Source: an uncultured Bacteroidota bacterium
Lineage (GTDB): Bacteria; Bacteroidota; Bacteroidia; Flavobacteriales; Flavobacteriaceae
Reading direction: 5' to 3'
Assembly (NCBI GenBank): GCA_902581145.1
Contig: CACHNE010000006.1
Location: 1 to 64,000, forward strand
DNA: 64,000 nt
Shown here: piece after piece, positions 19,863 to 29,978 of the stretch
How positions within the stretch are numbered: the stretch's first letter is position 1
Layout: every line of letters begins with the position of its first letter
Position numbers and translations under genes: made by a program
The notes under the pieces: generated by a model
The model's database searches: none
Seen by the model: only the letters and a program-made list of their open reading frames with translations
Told to the model about the DNA's origin: nothing

Positions 19863-20799
19863 TAACTTCTTTAAAATAACTTATTGTTTTTAGTAACCCA
19901 TTTTCTAAATCAAATTTAGGATTCCAAGCTAACAACTTATTAGCTTTTGAAATATCTGGTTTTCTTTTTTTGGGGTCATCCTTTGGTAAATTTTGATATA
20001 TTATTTTAGAACTTGAATTAGTTAATTTTAAAATTAAAGAGGCTAGGTTATTCACGGAGATCTCAGTAGGATTACCAATATTAATCGGACCTGTAAAATT
20101 TTTTTCAGTATTCATTACTTTTAATAATCCTTGTACCAAATCGTCAATATATTGAAAACTTCTTGTTTGTTTACCATTTCCGTAGATACTGATATCTCTA
20201 TTATTTAAAGCCTGAATTATAAAATTTGACACAACCCTTCCGTCATTAGAACTCATATTTGGCCCATATGTGTTAAATATTCTAACAATCTTTATTCTTA
20301 AATTGTGCTCTCTGTGATAATCCATAAATAATGTTTCTGAACACCTTTTTCCTTCGTCATAACAAGACCTAGGTCCAGTAATATTAACGTTTCCATAGTA
20401 ATTTTCATCCTGTGGGTGAATCAATGGATCACCATAAACTTCACTTGTACTAGCCTGTAAGATTTTTGCATTATTCTTTTTTGCCAAACCAAGAACATTA
20501 ATTGTTCCAATTGTACATGTTTTTATTGTTTTAATAGGATTCATTTTATAGTGGACAGGCGATGCTGGGCATGCTAGATTATAAATTTCGTCTATGTTAT
20601 TTCTGTAATACGGTTTAATAATATCATGATTAACAAATTCAAAATTTTGATTAGTTTCTAGGTTTTTAATATTACTTAGTGATCCAGTGAATAGATTATC
20701 TAAGCAAATAACATTATTTCCACCTTCCAAAAGACGTTTACAAAGGTGTGAACCAATAAACCCAGCCCCACCAGTAACCAAAATTGTTTTACTTTTCAT
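19849..20799 (-). CDS. UDP-glucuronate decarboxylase (UDP-xylose synthase-type)
   Basis: [77 protein letters not shown]. Confidence 0.92.
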   Translation of the reverse strand: MKSKTILVTGGAGFIGSHLCKRLLEGGNNVICLDNLFTGSLSNIKNLETNQNFEFVNHDIIKPYYRNNIDEIYNLACPASPVHYKMNPIKTIKTCTIGTINVLGLAKKNNAKILQASTSEVYGDPLIHPQDENYYGNVNITGPRSCYDEGKRCSETLFMDYHREHNLRIKIVRIFNTYGPNMSSNDGRVVSNFIIQALNNRDISIYGNGKQTRSFQYIDDLVQGLLKVMNTEKNFTGPINIGNPTEISVNNLASLILKLTNSSSKIIYQNLPKDDPKKRKPDISKANKLLAWNPKFDLENGLLKTISYFKEVNEIY

Positions 20800-22193
20800 T
20801 AGTGTTTGCCGATACCTTTATAAATAAATCCTATTTTTTCTAACTGGTTTTTTTCAAGAATATTTCGTCCGTCAAAAATAAACGCAGGTTTTTTCATACT
20901 ATCATAAATTTTATGCCAATCATACTTTTTAAACTCATCCCATTCGGTTAAAATTGCAACAGCATGTGAGTTTTTACATGCATCATAAGGGTTATTTAAA
21001 ACACTCAGAAATTCTCTGTTTTTTTTGTCTGATCTTGTCTCAAGATAATTTAAATCAGAATAGATTTGATCTTCTGATACTTTTGGATCAAAAACATCAA
21101 TCTTTGCTAATTCGTCTATCAATAGGTTTGCCACATATATAGCTGCAGATTCTCTTGTGTCGTTTGTATTTTTTTTAAAAGACCAACCCAAAAAACAAAT
21201 TTTTTTATCAGCCACAGTATTGTACAATGAATTCAAAATATTTTTTGCAAATCTTTTCCTTTGATGCTCATTGTATAATATAACCTGATACCAATAATCA
21301 GCAACATTATTTAATCCTAACGATTTTGATATATAAACCAGATTCAAAATATCTTTCTGAAAACAACTACCACCAAAACCAACAGATGTTTTTAAAAATT
21401 TAGGACCAATTCTCGAATCCATGCCAATAGCTTTTGCTACCTCATCAACATCAGCACCTGTATTTTCACATAACTCTGAAATAGAATTAATCGAGGAAAT
21501 TCTTTGGGCTAAAAAAGCGTTAGCTACTAACTTTGATAATTCAGAGGACCACAAGTTAGTTGTTAAAATATTTTCTTTAGGGACCCAGGAGGAATAGATT
21601 TTTAGAAGTGCATCAACTGCGATTTGTCCACTTGTATCTTGCCCACCACCAATCAAAACCCTATCAGGAACTTCTAAATCTCTCATAGCAGTACCCTCTG
21701 CTAAAAATTCTGGGTTTGATAAAATTTCAAATTTAACACCAGAACCTGTTTCGTCTAAAATATTTTTAATTGCAGCCGCCGTCTTCACTGGCAAGGTTGA
21801 TTTTTCAACAACTATCTTATCAGTCTTAGCCACCTCAGCAATTTTTCTCGCACACAATTCAACATATCTAAGGTCAGCTGCCATTCCCTTTCCGTCGCCA
21901 TATGTTTTTGTGGGAGTATTTACCGAGATAAAAATCATTTCAGAGTTGTCTATATTTTTTTCAATTTCAGTTGAAAAAAATAAATTTTTATTTCTCGTTT
22001 CAGAAACTACTTTGTCAAGTCCTGGCTCAAAAACCGGTAATTTTGATAAATCTTTAGAATTCCATAATTCAATTCTTTCCTTGTTGATGTCTACAACTGT
22101 AACATTAATATCTGGATTTTTTTGTGCGATTACAGCCATAGTTGGACCTCCAACATAGCCAGCACCAATACAACAAATGTTTTTTATTTTCAT
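20799..22193 (-). CDS. UDP-glucose 6-dehydrogenase, eukaryote-like type
   Basis: [63 protein letters not shown], recognisably close to animal UGDH. Confidence 0.93.
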   Translation of the reverse strand: MKIKNICCIGAGYVGGPTMAVIAQKNPDINVTVVDINKERIELWNSKDLSKLPVFEPGLDKVVSETRNKNLFFSTEIEKNIDNSEMIFISVNTPTKTYGDGKGMAADLRYVELCARKIAEVAKTDKIVVEKSTLPVKTAAAIKNILDETGSGVKFEILSNPEFLAEGTAMRDLEVPDRVLIGGGQDTSGQIAVDALLKIYSSWVPKENILTTNLWSSELSKLVANAFLAQRISSINSISELCENTGADVDEVAKAIGMDSRIGPKFLKTSVGFGGSCFQKDILNLVYISKSLGLNNVADYWYQVILYNEHQRKRFAKNILNSLYNTVADKKICFLGWSFKKNTNDTRESAAIYVANLLIDELAKIDVFDPKVSEDQIYSDLNYLETRSDKKNREFLSVLNNPYDACKNSHAVAILTEWDEFKKYDWHKIYDSMKKPAFIFDGRNILEKNQLEKIGFIYKGIGKH

Positions 22194-23311
22194 TTAAAAA
22201 ATTTTATAATGTTTTCAATTATGTATTCCTGACTTGAGGTTTCCAACTCAGTATGTATCGGTAACGAAATTACCTCATCAGAAAGTATATCAGTATTCTT
22301 CAAAATTTGGTCATTTCTGTAGGGTTTTTGTTTATGAATCGGAATCGGATAGTATATCATACTAGGAATGGCTAAATCATTTAAATAGGAACTAAAATCA
22401 TCTCTTTTGCCATTCAAAACTCTAAGTGTATATTGATGATATACGTGTTCTGAATTATCAAGAACTTTTGGTGTTACTAATTCGTTGATTCCAGAAAGTG
22501 CTAAATTATAGTTATTCGCCATTATTTTTCTGTTTGAATTATAAGTATCTAAATAATTTAATTTGATATTTAAAATTTCAGCTTGTATAGAATCTAATCT
22601 AGAATTACATCCAATAATTTCGTGATGGTATTTAATTTTTTCACCATGATTTACTGTCATTCTTATTTTTTCCGCAAGGGTGTCATCATTTGTAAAAATT
22701 GCACCTCCATCACCATAGCACCCCAAATTTTTTGACGGGTAAAATGATGTAGTTCCAATATGGCCTAATGTACCCGTAAATTTAATATCTCCATTTGGAA
22801 ATGTATATTTACAACCGATTGCTTGAGCGTTATCTTCAATAATTTTAAGATTATACTTACTAGAAAGTTTAATTATTGCAGCCATATCACAGGATTGACC
22901 ATATAAATGAACAGGAACTATTGCTTTTGTATTTTTATTTATATGTGGTTCAATTAAATCAGCTCTTGTATTAAATGTATCCAAATCAACATCACAAAAA
23001 ACAACTTTAATTCCCAATATGGCAGCAGCTTCAGCGGTTGCGATATATGTCCATGATGGACATATTATTTCATCTCCAGGTTTTAAATCTAATGCCATAA
23101 AAGCAATTTGTAAAGCATCAGTTCCATTTGCACATGGAATTACATTTTTAACATTCAAATAATCTGATAGATTTTCAGAGAATTCCTCAACGATCGGTCC
23201 ATTTACAAATCGACCTGATTCGATTGATGATATAATATTTCTGTCAATTTCATTCTTGATTTTAGAGTATTGACCCATTAAATCAACCATTTGAATATTT
23301 ATTTTTTTCAT
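22190..23311 (-). CDS. DegT/DnrJ/EryC1/StrS family PLP aminotransferase
   Basis: [48 protein letters not shown]. Confidence 0.93.
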   Translation of the reverse strand: MKKINIQMVDLMGQYSKIKNEIDRNIISSIESGRFVNGPIVEEFSENLSDYLNVKNVIPCANGTDALQIAFMALDLKPGDEIICPSWTYIATAEAAAILGIKVVFCDVDLDTFNTRADLIEPHINKNTKAIVPVHLYGQSCDMAAIIKLSSKYNLKIIEDNAQAIGCKYTFPNGDIKFTGTLGHIGTTSFYPSKNLGCYGDGGAIFTNDDTLAEKIRMTVNHGEKIKYHHEIIGCNSRLDSIQAEILNIKLNYLDTYNSNRKIMANNYNLALSGINELVTPKVLDNSEHVYHQYTLRVLNGKRDDFSSYLNDLAIPSMIYYPIPIHKQKPYRNDQILKNTDILSDEVISLPIHTELETSSQEYIIENIIKFFK

Positions 23312-23383
23312 TTATTTTTTTTAAAGCTTCGCCAACGTCAGTCACAATTATAACTAACAAAAATAATACTTATTTATTGTTAA

Positions 23384-23845
23384 TTAAGCTAATTTTAGCT
23401 TAACACTATATCCAATAGATTTCAAATAAATCCAAATATTATTATTTGAAATTCTATTAACAATTCCTTTTTCGTTGTTAAAAGATGATAAACTAAAATT
23501 ATCACCAACTTTAATATTCGAAAGATTAGTATTTATCAAATTATAATCTCCATTTAAATATTTTTTTAAAATATCAACTTCTGATTGCCTAACTAATGCC
23601 CTTTTACCTAACCAAAACATATACCTTACAACTCCTGGACATTCAAAAACCCTATTAATATCTTTATCTTCTATATTTACTAGTACGATTGAAGGCATTA
23701 CTGGAACTTGAATTCTTTTTTTACGATCACTCCAAAGTCTAATTTCATTTCTGGTTGGACAATAAGCATTAATTCCCATAGCCAATAACTGTTCCTCAAC
23801 TTTTTTCTCACCTCTTGGTTTTGTGTGTATTACGTACCAATTCAT
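23384..23845 (-). CDS. UpxY/RfaH-type NusG-like transcription antiterminator
   Basis: MNWYVIHTKPRGEKKVEEQLLAMGINAYCPTR NGN-domain N-terminus, KOW-like C-terminus; upstream of polysaccharide genes. Confidence 0.9.
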   Translation of the reverse strand: MNWYVIHTKPRGEKKVEEQLLAMGINAYCPTRNEIRLWSDRKKRIQVPVMPSIVLVNIEDKDINRVFECPGVVRYMFWLGKRALVRQSEVDILKKYLNGDYNLINTNLSNIKVGDNFSLSSFNNEKGIVNRISNNNIWIYLKSIGYSVKLKLA

Positions 23846-24354
23846 TTAGATTTTTTATTGTAAAGAATAATTGTGTTTAAATCTGGTTTTTGATTTACAA
23901 GGAAGCTTACTTCTCTTCCAATTTTCTTTTTGATTTTTGATTTAATACTATTTAAATAATCTTCGTTCACGTCTAGACCATTAATAATTATCTCAATATT
24001 TCCACTATCAATTCCCTCTGCATATTCACCAGTCAAAGCAATCTGATCAACATCTCCAATTCGATCAATCACAGTTTCAACAATATCCTCTAAACCCAAA
24101 TGTTGTCTTACAATCTTTTGCAAAACATCGAACATTGGGTGAGATGTATTAGCATTATAAATAATCCTGTTATTTTCTTTTGATTTCAAAAGGTATCCTG
24201 CGTTGGAAAGATTATTTAATTCCTTTCTTATTGAATTGGTAGATTCGTTGAATTCGTTGGCAAGACCATTTAGATATCCATTATTAGCAGCACTAATAAA
24301 GAATTTTATAAGCATCCGTAACCTGGTTTTAGATGTAATTAATGAACCTAGCAT
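23842..24354 (-). CDS. Winged-helix regulator fused to degenerate nucleotidyltransferase-like domain
   Basis: Start set at MLGSLITSKTRLRMLI (ATG at 24352-24354); wHTH ANEFNESTNSIRKELNNLSNAGYL; C-term ALTGEYAEGIDSGNIEIIINGL resembling the NTase GS..G..D.D motif with changes. Confidence 0.75.
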   Translation of the reverse strand: MLGSLITSKTRLRMLIKFFISAANNGYLNGLANEFNESTNSIRKELNNLSNAGYLLKSKENNRIIYNANTSHPMFDVLQKIVRQHLGLEDIVETVIDRIGDVDQIALTGEYAEGIDSGNIEIIINGLDVNEDYLNSIKSKIKKKIGREVSFLVNQKPDLNTIILYNKKSK

Positions 24355-24366
24355 AATATTAAGTAA

Positions 24367-24374
24367 CAAAAGTA
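24367..24374 (-). promoter_or_regulatory. Candidate -7 box TACTTTTG for the regulator/UpxY/polysaccharide operon
   Basis: Minus-strand TACTTTTG, 12 bp upstream of the predicted ATG. Confidence 0.45.
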
Positions 24375-24405
24375 CTTATTTTTGAGTAAAAAAAGTACTT
24401 ATTTT
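24368..24405. repeat. Two direct copies of AAAAGTACTTATTTT (24368-24382, 24391-24405), 23-bp period
   Basis: Read directly; each copy carries the palindrome AAGTACTT. Confidence 0.85.
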
Positions 24406-24461
24406 ATGAAATTAAATATAAAATATGTGTTTAAAATGAAAATTAATCTGAATTACAATGT

Positions 24462-25778
24462 CTAATATCTGTAATCATTAGATTTATACGGACCATTTTT
24501 ATCTACCCCAATATATTTAGACTGAATGTCATCAAGAGTAGTAAGCTCTACACCTAATTTTTCAAGATGTAACTTTGCAACTTTTTCATCTAAGTGTTTT
24601 GGTAATGTATAAACCTTGTTTTCATATTTTGATGAATGGTTCCAAAGTTCAATTTGGGCTAATACTTGATTAGTAAAAGAATTACTCATGACAAAACTTG
24701 GGTGACCTGTAGCACAACCTAGATTGACTAATCTACCCTCAGCTAATACAACGATATCATTACCGTTAACGGTGTATAAATCTACCTGGGGTTTTATTTC
24801 TTTTTTAGTATGACCATAATTTTTATTTAACCAAGCCATATCAATTTCATTATCAAAATGACCAATATTGCATACTATTGCTTTATCCTTCATAGATTTA
24901 AAATGAATATCTTTAACGATATCTCTATTGCCTGTAGCTGTTATGATAATATCTGAATTTTCTATTACTGTTTCTAGCTTTTTGACCTCATACCCATCCA
25001 TTGCTGCTTGTAATGCGCATATGGGGTCTATTTCTGTAACAGTAACAATACTTCCTGCTGATTTAAAAGATGCAGCAGTTCCTTTTCCAACATCTCCATA
25101 GCCACACACAACAACCCTTTTACCAGCCATCATAATATCTGTAGCTCTTCTGACGGCGTCTACAGCACTTTCCTTGCAACCATATTTATTGTCAAACTTA
25201 CTTTTGGTTACTGAGTCATTAACATTAATAGCGGGTAAACTTAATGTTCCCTCTTTCATTCTATCATATAATCTCAATACACCTGTTGTGGTCTCTTCAG
25301 ATAAACCTTTTATTTTTTCTGTAAGCTCTTGATATTTGTCTAAAACCATATTTGTTAAATCCCCGCCATCATCTAAAATCATATTAAGAGGTTTTCTTCC
25401 CTCACCAAAAAACAACGTTTGTTCAATACACCAGTCGAATTCCTCTTCGTTCATTCCTTTCCAAGCATAAACCTGAACACCTGCTGCAGCAATTGCAGCA
25501 GCAGCATGATCTTGTGTTGAAAATATGTTACATGAACTCCAAGTGACCTCAGCACCTAACTCGATCAAAGTTTCAATTAAAACCGCCGTTTGAATAGTCA
25601 TGTGAAGACATCCAGCAATTCTTGCTCCTTTGAGAGGTTTCTCTTTTCTGTATTCTGACCTTAGAGCCATTAAACCTGGCATTTCAGCTTCGGCTAATTT
25701 AATCTCTTCTCTTCCCCATTTTGCCTGGTTAATATCTTTAACCTTGAAAGGCGTGTATTTTACATTACTTTTAATCAT
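24462..25778 (-). CDS. ahcY: Adenosylhomocysteinase
   Basis: [38 protein letters not shown]-terminal [13 protein letters not shown]. Confidence 0.97.
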   Translation of the reverse strand: MIKSNVKYTPFKVKDINQAKWGREEIKLAEAEMPGLMALRSEYRKEKPLKGARIAGCLHMTIQTAVLIETLIELGAEVTWSSCNIFSTQDHAAAAIAAAGVQVYAWKGMNEEEFDWCIEQTLFFGEGRKPLNMILDDGGDLTNMVLDKYQELTEKIKGLSEETTTGVLRLYDRMKEGTLSLPAINVNDSVTKSKFDNKYGCKESAVDAVRRATDIMMAGKRVVVCGYGDVGKGTAASFKSAGSIVTVTEIDPICALQAAMDGYEVKKLETVIENSDIIITATGNRDIVKDIHFKSMKDKAIVCNIGHFDNEIDMAWLNKNYGHTKKEIKPQVDLYTVNGNDIVVLAEGRLVNLGCATGHPSFVMSNSFTNQVLAQIELWNHSSKYENKVYTLPKHLDEKVAKLHLEKLGVELTTLDDIQSKYIGVDKNGPYKSNDYRY

Positions 25779-27031
25779 TGTGCTAATTTAAAAAGTTTTT
25801 TAAGTTTATCTATGTAATCCAATTTTTCCCAGTTGAATAATTCTAACTCAAATTCCACAAATTTATTCTCAGAATTAACAAAAGTTTTTTTGACTTTTTT
25901 TGGTTCTCTACCCATATGACCATAGGATGCAGTTTCCAAATATATAGGCTTTCTTAAATCAAATAATTTTTCAATTGAATAAGGTCTCAAATCAAATAAA
26001 TCTAGAAGTATTTCTGAAATATCGCCGTCAGATAAGTCAACTTTTGAAGTACCGTATGTATTCACATATAATGCTAAAGGTTTTGCTACACCTATTGCAT
26101 AACTAATTTGAACAAGAGCTTCATCACAAATTCCCGCTGCCACTATATTTTTAGCAATATGTCGTGCTGCATAAGCTCCACTTCGATCAACTTTAGAAGG
26201 ATCTTTTCCAGAAAAGGCACCTCCTCCATGTGCACCCTTACCACCGTAAGTATCAACGATAATTTTTCTTCCCGTTAATCCTGTATCTCCATGTGGTCCA
26301 CCAATAACAAACTTGCCTGTCGGATTGATCAAGTATTCAATGTCATTATTGAATAAATTTTTCAAATCAGGATTTTTGCTTAATACTCTTGGAATAAGGA
26401 TGTTAATTATATCAGATTTGATTTTGTTAAGCATTATATCTTCAATATCAAAATCATCATGTTGTGTTGAAACAACAATTGTTTTTATTTTTTGTGGTTT
26501 ATTTTCATCAGAATATTCGATTGTAACTTGTGACTTTGAATCAGGTCTAAGATATTTGATTTCATCACTCTCCCTTCTTAGCAATGCTAATTCTTGCAAT
26601 ATTTTATTAGAAATATCTAAAGCAAGTGGCATGTAGTTCTTTGTTTCATTCGTAGCATAACCAAACATTATACCCTGATCGCCTGCTCCTTGTTCTTGGT
26701 TATTTTCATTGACTATGCCTCGGTTTATATCATCAGATTGCTCGTGAATCATTGAAAGAATTCCACATGATTTATAGTCAAACTTATACTCACTTTTAGT
26801 GTATCCAATTTTCTTTATTACCTCTCTTGCAACTTTCTGAATGTCAACATAGGTCTTTGATTTAACCTCACCTGAAAGGATGACTTGACCTGTAGTAACA
26901 AGTGTCTCACAGGCAACTTTAGAATCTGGGTCAAATGCTAGAAAATTATCCAGTATTGCATCACTGATTTGATCGGCAATTTTGTCTGGATGACCCTCAC
27001 TAACTGATTCAGAAGTAAATAGATAACTCAT
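25775..27031 (-). CDS. metK: S-adenosylmethionine synthase
   Basis: [59 protein letters not shown]. Confidence 0.98.
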   Translation of the reverse strand: MSYLFTSESVSEGHPDKIADQISDAILDNFLAFDPDSKVACETLVTTGQVILSGEVKSKTYVDIQKVAREVIKKIGYTKSEYKFDYKSCGILSMIHEQSDDINRGIVNENNQEQGAGDQGIMFGYATNETKNYMPLALDISNKILQELALLRRESDEIKYLRPDSKSQVTIEYSDENKPQKIKTIVVSTQHDDFDIEDIMLNKIKSDIINILIPRVLSKNPDLKNLFNNDIEYLINPTGKFVIGGPHGDTGLTGRKIIVDTYGGKGAHGGGAFSGKDPSKVDRSGAYAARHIAKNIVAAGICDEALVQISYAIGVAKPLALYVNTYGTSKVDLSDGDISEILLDLFDLRPYSIEKLFDLRKPIYLETASYGHMGREPKKVKKTFVNSENKFVEFELELFNWEKLDYIDKLKKLFKLAQ

Positions 27032-27037
27032 AGAGAG

Positions 27038-27045
27038 CAAAAATA
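27038..27045 (-). promoter_or_regulatory. Candidate -7 box TATTTTTG for metK-ahcY
   Basis: Minus-strand TATTTTTG ending 6 bp upstream of the metK ATG; no -33 TTG at ideal spacing. Confidence 0.35.
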
Positions 27046-27084
27046 CTTCTTAACAAATGAAAAAAAAATATAAAATGATAAAAT

Positions 27085-27537
27085 TTATCCTAAATACCCC
27101 TTGATATCAATGTGTAGTGAATCATCTACCATTGATTTCCAAGTATCATCACCATTTTTAATAGACTCTCTAATTTTTGTTGCAGAAATAAACATAGCGC
27201 CACTATCAGCCGGAGGCTGAAACTCATTTATTTCGTAGCCAACTCCCCTGCCGTAATTCACTGACTCAATATCAGGAATTATCATAACCTCTACATCATC
27301 TCCGTGTGCAGCATGATATTTTTTTATCATACTAACTGTTTGTTCAGTTGTGAATGGGTTTCTTTCATCTGGTTCTATATTTCTAACCATGATAAGGGCT
27401 GGAATTCCCTCGTTTAATTTTTGTTTAATTAATTCGATATGACCAAAGTGATATGGTTGGTATCTACCAACAAATATTGCATATTTTTTATCTGCATTTT
27501 TAGTGGGCTCACCACCATGATTTATTTTATTCCACAT
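27085..27537 (-). CDS. NadM-like nucleotidyltransferase (HIGH superfamily)
   Basis: FVGRYQPYHFGHIELIKQKL and C-term ISATKIRESIKNGD. Confidence 0.8.
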   Translation of the reverse strand: MWNKINHGGEPTKNADKKYAIFVGRYQPYHFGHIELIKQKLNEGIPALIMVRNIEPDERNPFTTEQTVSMIKKYHAAHGDDVEVMIIPDIESVNYGRGVGYEINEFQPPADSGAMFISATKIRESIKNGDDTWKSMVDDSLHIDIKGYLG

Positions 27538-27540
27538 AAT

Positions 27541-27939
27541 TTATATTGATTTAGAAATTAAAGTTTTGAATTTAGTTGTTGACCATCCATGGTCTCTGTT
27601 GAGAAAGTGAATTTTTATATCCAAGTCATCGCCAGTATATTTTTGATTTTTGTAATCATTTCCAAGGAATCTAATATTATAATTTCCCTTCTTAATTAAT
27701 TCGTATAATTCAGATTCGTATGTATAAGTCTTGATGTCGGAAATATACTTTATAGATTCAAGAATTTCAATTCTTTCCTCAAGTGTTAGAATAGGCTTGA
27801 GTTTACTCGGTCTTTCGATTGAAGGATCGGAATGACGAAAGATTGTTAAATGATCACAATTTTGAAAACATTCTTTGAATAATTTGATGTAACCAGGATG
27901 AATTACGTCAAAGTTTCCAGCTGTAAAGCCTTTAATCAT
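27541..27939 (-). CDS. Cytidylyltransferase-like protein with atypical HPGY motif
   Basis: GFTAGNFDVIHPGYIKLFKE; ...RFLGNDYKNQKYTGDDLDIKIHFLNRDHGWSTTKFK. Confidence 0.78.
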   Translation of the reverse strand: MIKGFTAGNFDVIHPGYIKLFKECFQNCDHLTIFRHSDPSIERPSKLKPILTLEERIEILESIKYISDIKTYTYESELYELIKKGNYNIRFLGNDYKNQKYTGDDLDIKIHFLNRDHGWSTTKFKTLISKSI

Positions 27940-28513
27940 TTAGTTGTTTTATAAATTTTAGTAAATATTCAACCGATTCAGAAATTGACATATTTTTTAG
28001 GGTTACTTCAGCCATAGTAGGTTTTTCGTAAGGTGCATCGATCCCAGTAAACCCCTTTATCTCACCAGCTAATGCCTTCTTGTAAAGCCCTTTAGGGTCT
28101 CTTTTAATACATTCCTCTACATCAGTATCAACAAATACCTCTTTAAAGTCATCACCAATTAAATCTCTTGCGTCTTGTCTGTCTGCAATATATGGAGATA
28201 TAAAAGCAGTCAAAACGATAGTACCGGAATCAGCAAAAAGTTTAGCTACTTCACTGATTCTTCTGATATTTTCTTTTCTGTCTTCTGGGGAAAAAGATAA
28301 GTCTTTATTTAAACCCATTCTTATGTTATCACCGTCGAGGATATAAGTTTTCTTTCCTAGTTTATTTAACTCGTCGTCTAAAGCATTGGCAATTGTAGAT
28401 TTTCCTGAGCCAGAAAGTCCAGTAAACCATAGTACCATTCCCTTTTGACCGTTAACTTTCTCTCTTCTTTCTCTTGTAACAGTAAAATTATGCTTAGTTA
28501 AATTTGTTGACAT
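27932..28513 (-). CDS. cysC: Adenylylsulfate (APS) kinase
   Basis: KGMVLWFTGLSGSGKSTIANALDDEL, LDGDNIRMGLNKDLSFSPEDRKENIRRI, FTGIDAPYE. Confidence 0.96.
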   Translation of the reverse strand: MSTNLTKHNFTVTRERREKVNGQKGMVLWFTGLSGSGKSTIANALDDELNKLGKKTYILDGDNIRMGLNKDLSFSPEDRKENIRRISEVAKLFADSGTIVLTAFISPYIADRQDARDLIGDDFKEVFVDTDVEECIKRDPKGLYKKALAGEIKGFTGIDAPYEKPTMAEVTLKNMSISESVEYLLKFIKQLND

Positions 28514-28540
28514 ATTTTAATTTATTTGATGTACAGGGCG

Positions 28541-28571
28541 CAAATATAGTTAAAGGCTATGTCCATTTCAA
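28541..28571 (-). promoter_or_regulatory. Candidate promoter TTG-N20-TATATTTG upstream of cysC
   Basis: TTG (28569-28571 minus) and TATATTTG (28541-28548 minus). Confidence 0.5.
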
Positions 28572-28588
28572 ATAATAAACAAGATATA

Positions 28589-29407
28589 TTAATGTATGCT
28601 ATTTATTTTTATTTTGTACATCATTGGACTTCCAAAAGTTTCTGCTTCAGATGTAACCCAAAAAGTATTTTTATCAATTATTTTAATCGACTCAACTTGG
28701 GTTTTCTCTAAAGGAATTTTGTAAATATCAATATAATAGTTAATTGGTTTTTTGGGGTCAAAATCTTTTATTTTCAAAATATAATACTCATCACCTTTAA
28801 ATGAAAGACTTCCAGTTAATGCCAAAAGTTTGGTTTTGGAATCATAATCTGCTCCAGTAATAATTGATTGTGTATTTAAGCGACCTATTTTTTTGGCTTC
28901 ATATGTACCAGCTATTTTTGGTACAGTATAAATTTCTGTAATTTTTTTAAGCTTATTCTTTGTAAATATTATTAAACTATCATCTACTATAATTAACCCT
29001 TCTGCATCATACTGAGATGATTTTTCAAGTGTGATAAATTTATCTTGTTCAGGATAATGGAAATTAATAATCTCATAAGAATTGTTTTCAGAATTTACAG
29101 GAATCTTAATAATTCGTAAATTTTCTCTTGTATCAAAATTATTTCCTGTGTCAGCTATGTAAATAAATTCTTCGTCAGCAGTTAAATCCTCCCAATCATT
29201 ATTTTTTAAATCATTAAACATTCTTCTATTGAGCATTTCACCATCTTTATTTAAATAATATAAATTTGATGGGTTTCCTGAATCGTTAATAGTAATTAAA
29301 TTATTATCAACAATCTCTAATCCAGAAGTTTCATAGACTGATATTGGAAGTTCAGTTTCAGAGATAATGGTTTGTGCATCAAGTTTTGCTACAAGAAAAA
29401 AAAATAT
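28589..29407 (-). CDS. Putative secreted SdiA-regulated/esterase-like beta-propeller protein, start codon uncertain
   Basis: ORF track version (to 29500) runs through a tRNA gene, so the N-terminal 29 residues are not real; remaining LIFFFLVAKLDAQ looks like a signal peptide without an ATG/GTG/TTG start. Confidence 0.55.
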   Translation of the reverse strand: MFFFLVAKLDAQTIISETELPISVYETSGLEIVDNNLITINDSGNPSNLYYLNKDGEMLNRRMFNDLKNNDWEDLTADEEFIYIADTGNNFDTRENLRIIKIPVNSENNSYEIINFHYPEQDKFITLEKSSQYDAEGLIIVDDSLIIFTKNKLKKITEIYTVPKIAGTYEAKKIGRLNTQSIITGADYDSKTKLLALTGSLSFKGDEYYILKIKDFDPKKPINYYIDIYKIPLEKTQVESIKIIDKNTFWVTSEAETFGSPMMYKIKINSIH

Positions 29408-29414
29408 AAGTAAG

Positions 29415-29488
29415 TGGCCCAGGGAGGATTCGAACCCCCAACCCTCAGAGCCGAAATCTGATATTCTATCCAGTTGAACTACTGAGCC
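29415..29488 (-). tRNA. tRNA-Arg (anticodon TCG)
   Basis: GGCTCAGTAGTTCAACTGGATAGAATATCAGATTTCGGCTCTGAGGGTTGGGGGTTCGAATCCTCCCTGGGCCA; acceptor GGCTCAG/CTGGGCC pairs, anticodon stem TCAGA/TCTGA, loop TTTCGGC; no encoded CCA. Confidence 0.95.
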
Positions 29489-29496
29489 TTTTTTTT

Positions 29497-29946
29497 TCAT
29501 GATAAAAATTCTCTAACTATTGTAGATATCATCTTTCCATCAGCCTTACCCATAAGTTTCTTTGTTGATATACCCATAACTTTACCCATATCTTTCATTC
29601 CTTCTGCTCCTATTTCATCAATGACAGATTTTACAATATCTTTAACCTCATCTTCAGAAAGTGCTTTAGGCAAAAATTGTTGTATTAACTCTGCCTCTTT
29701 TAACTCAGGATCGGCTAAATCATTTCTGCCTTGACCTTTATAAATATCAGCGCTGTCTCTTCTCTGTTTTACCAGCTTTTGTAATAATTTCATTTCATCT
29801 TCCTGAGATAATTCTCCGTCGGATGACTTTTGTGTTTTATGTAATAAAATAGCTGACTTAACAGCTCTCAGCGCTGTTAACTTTGTTTGATCTTTACTTT
29901 TCATTGCCTCTTTTAGGGCAGTTGTAATTTTTAATTCTAAACTCAT
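29497..29946 (-). CDS. GatB/YqeY domain protein
   Basis: KSKDQTKLTALRAVKSAI, KLVKQRRDSADIYKGQGRNDLA, MGKVMG. Confidence 0.92.
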   Translation of the reverse strand: MSLELKITTALKEAMKSKDQTKLTALRAVKSAILLHKTQKSSDGELSQEDEMKLLQKLVKQRRDSADIYKGQGRNDLADPELKEAELIQQFLPKALSEDEVKDIVKSVIDEIGAEGMKDMGKVMGISTKKLMGKADGKMISTIVREFLS

Positions 29947-29978
29947 ATAAAATGTTTAAACTTTAAATATACTATTTA

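Noticed and set aside
26313-26636. Plus-strand 107-aa ORF
   Set aside because: Antisense to metK, hydrophobic low-information sequence.
27032-27084. SAM riboswitch upstream of metK
   Set aside because: The gap is about 50 nt of A/T-rich sequence with no conserved riboswitch stems.
29415-29488. tRNA-Arg as an integration site for a mobile element
   Set aside because: No integrase and no repeat of the tRNA 3' end noticed by eye in the flanking sequence; neighbours are housekeeping genes.
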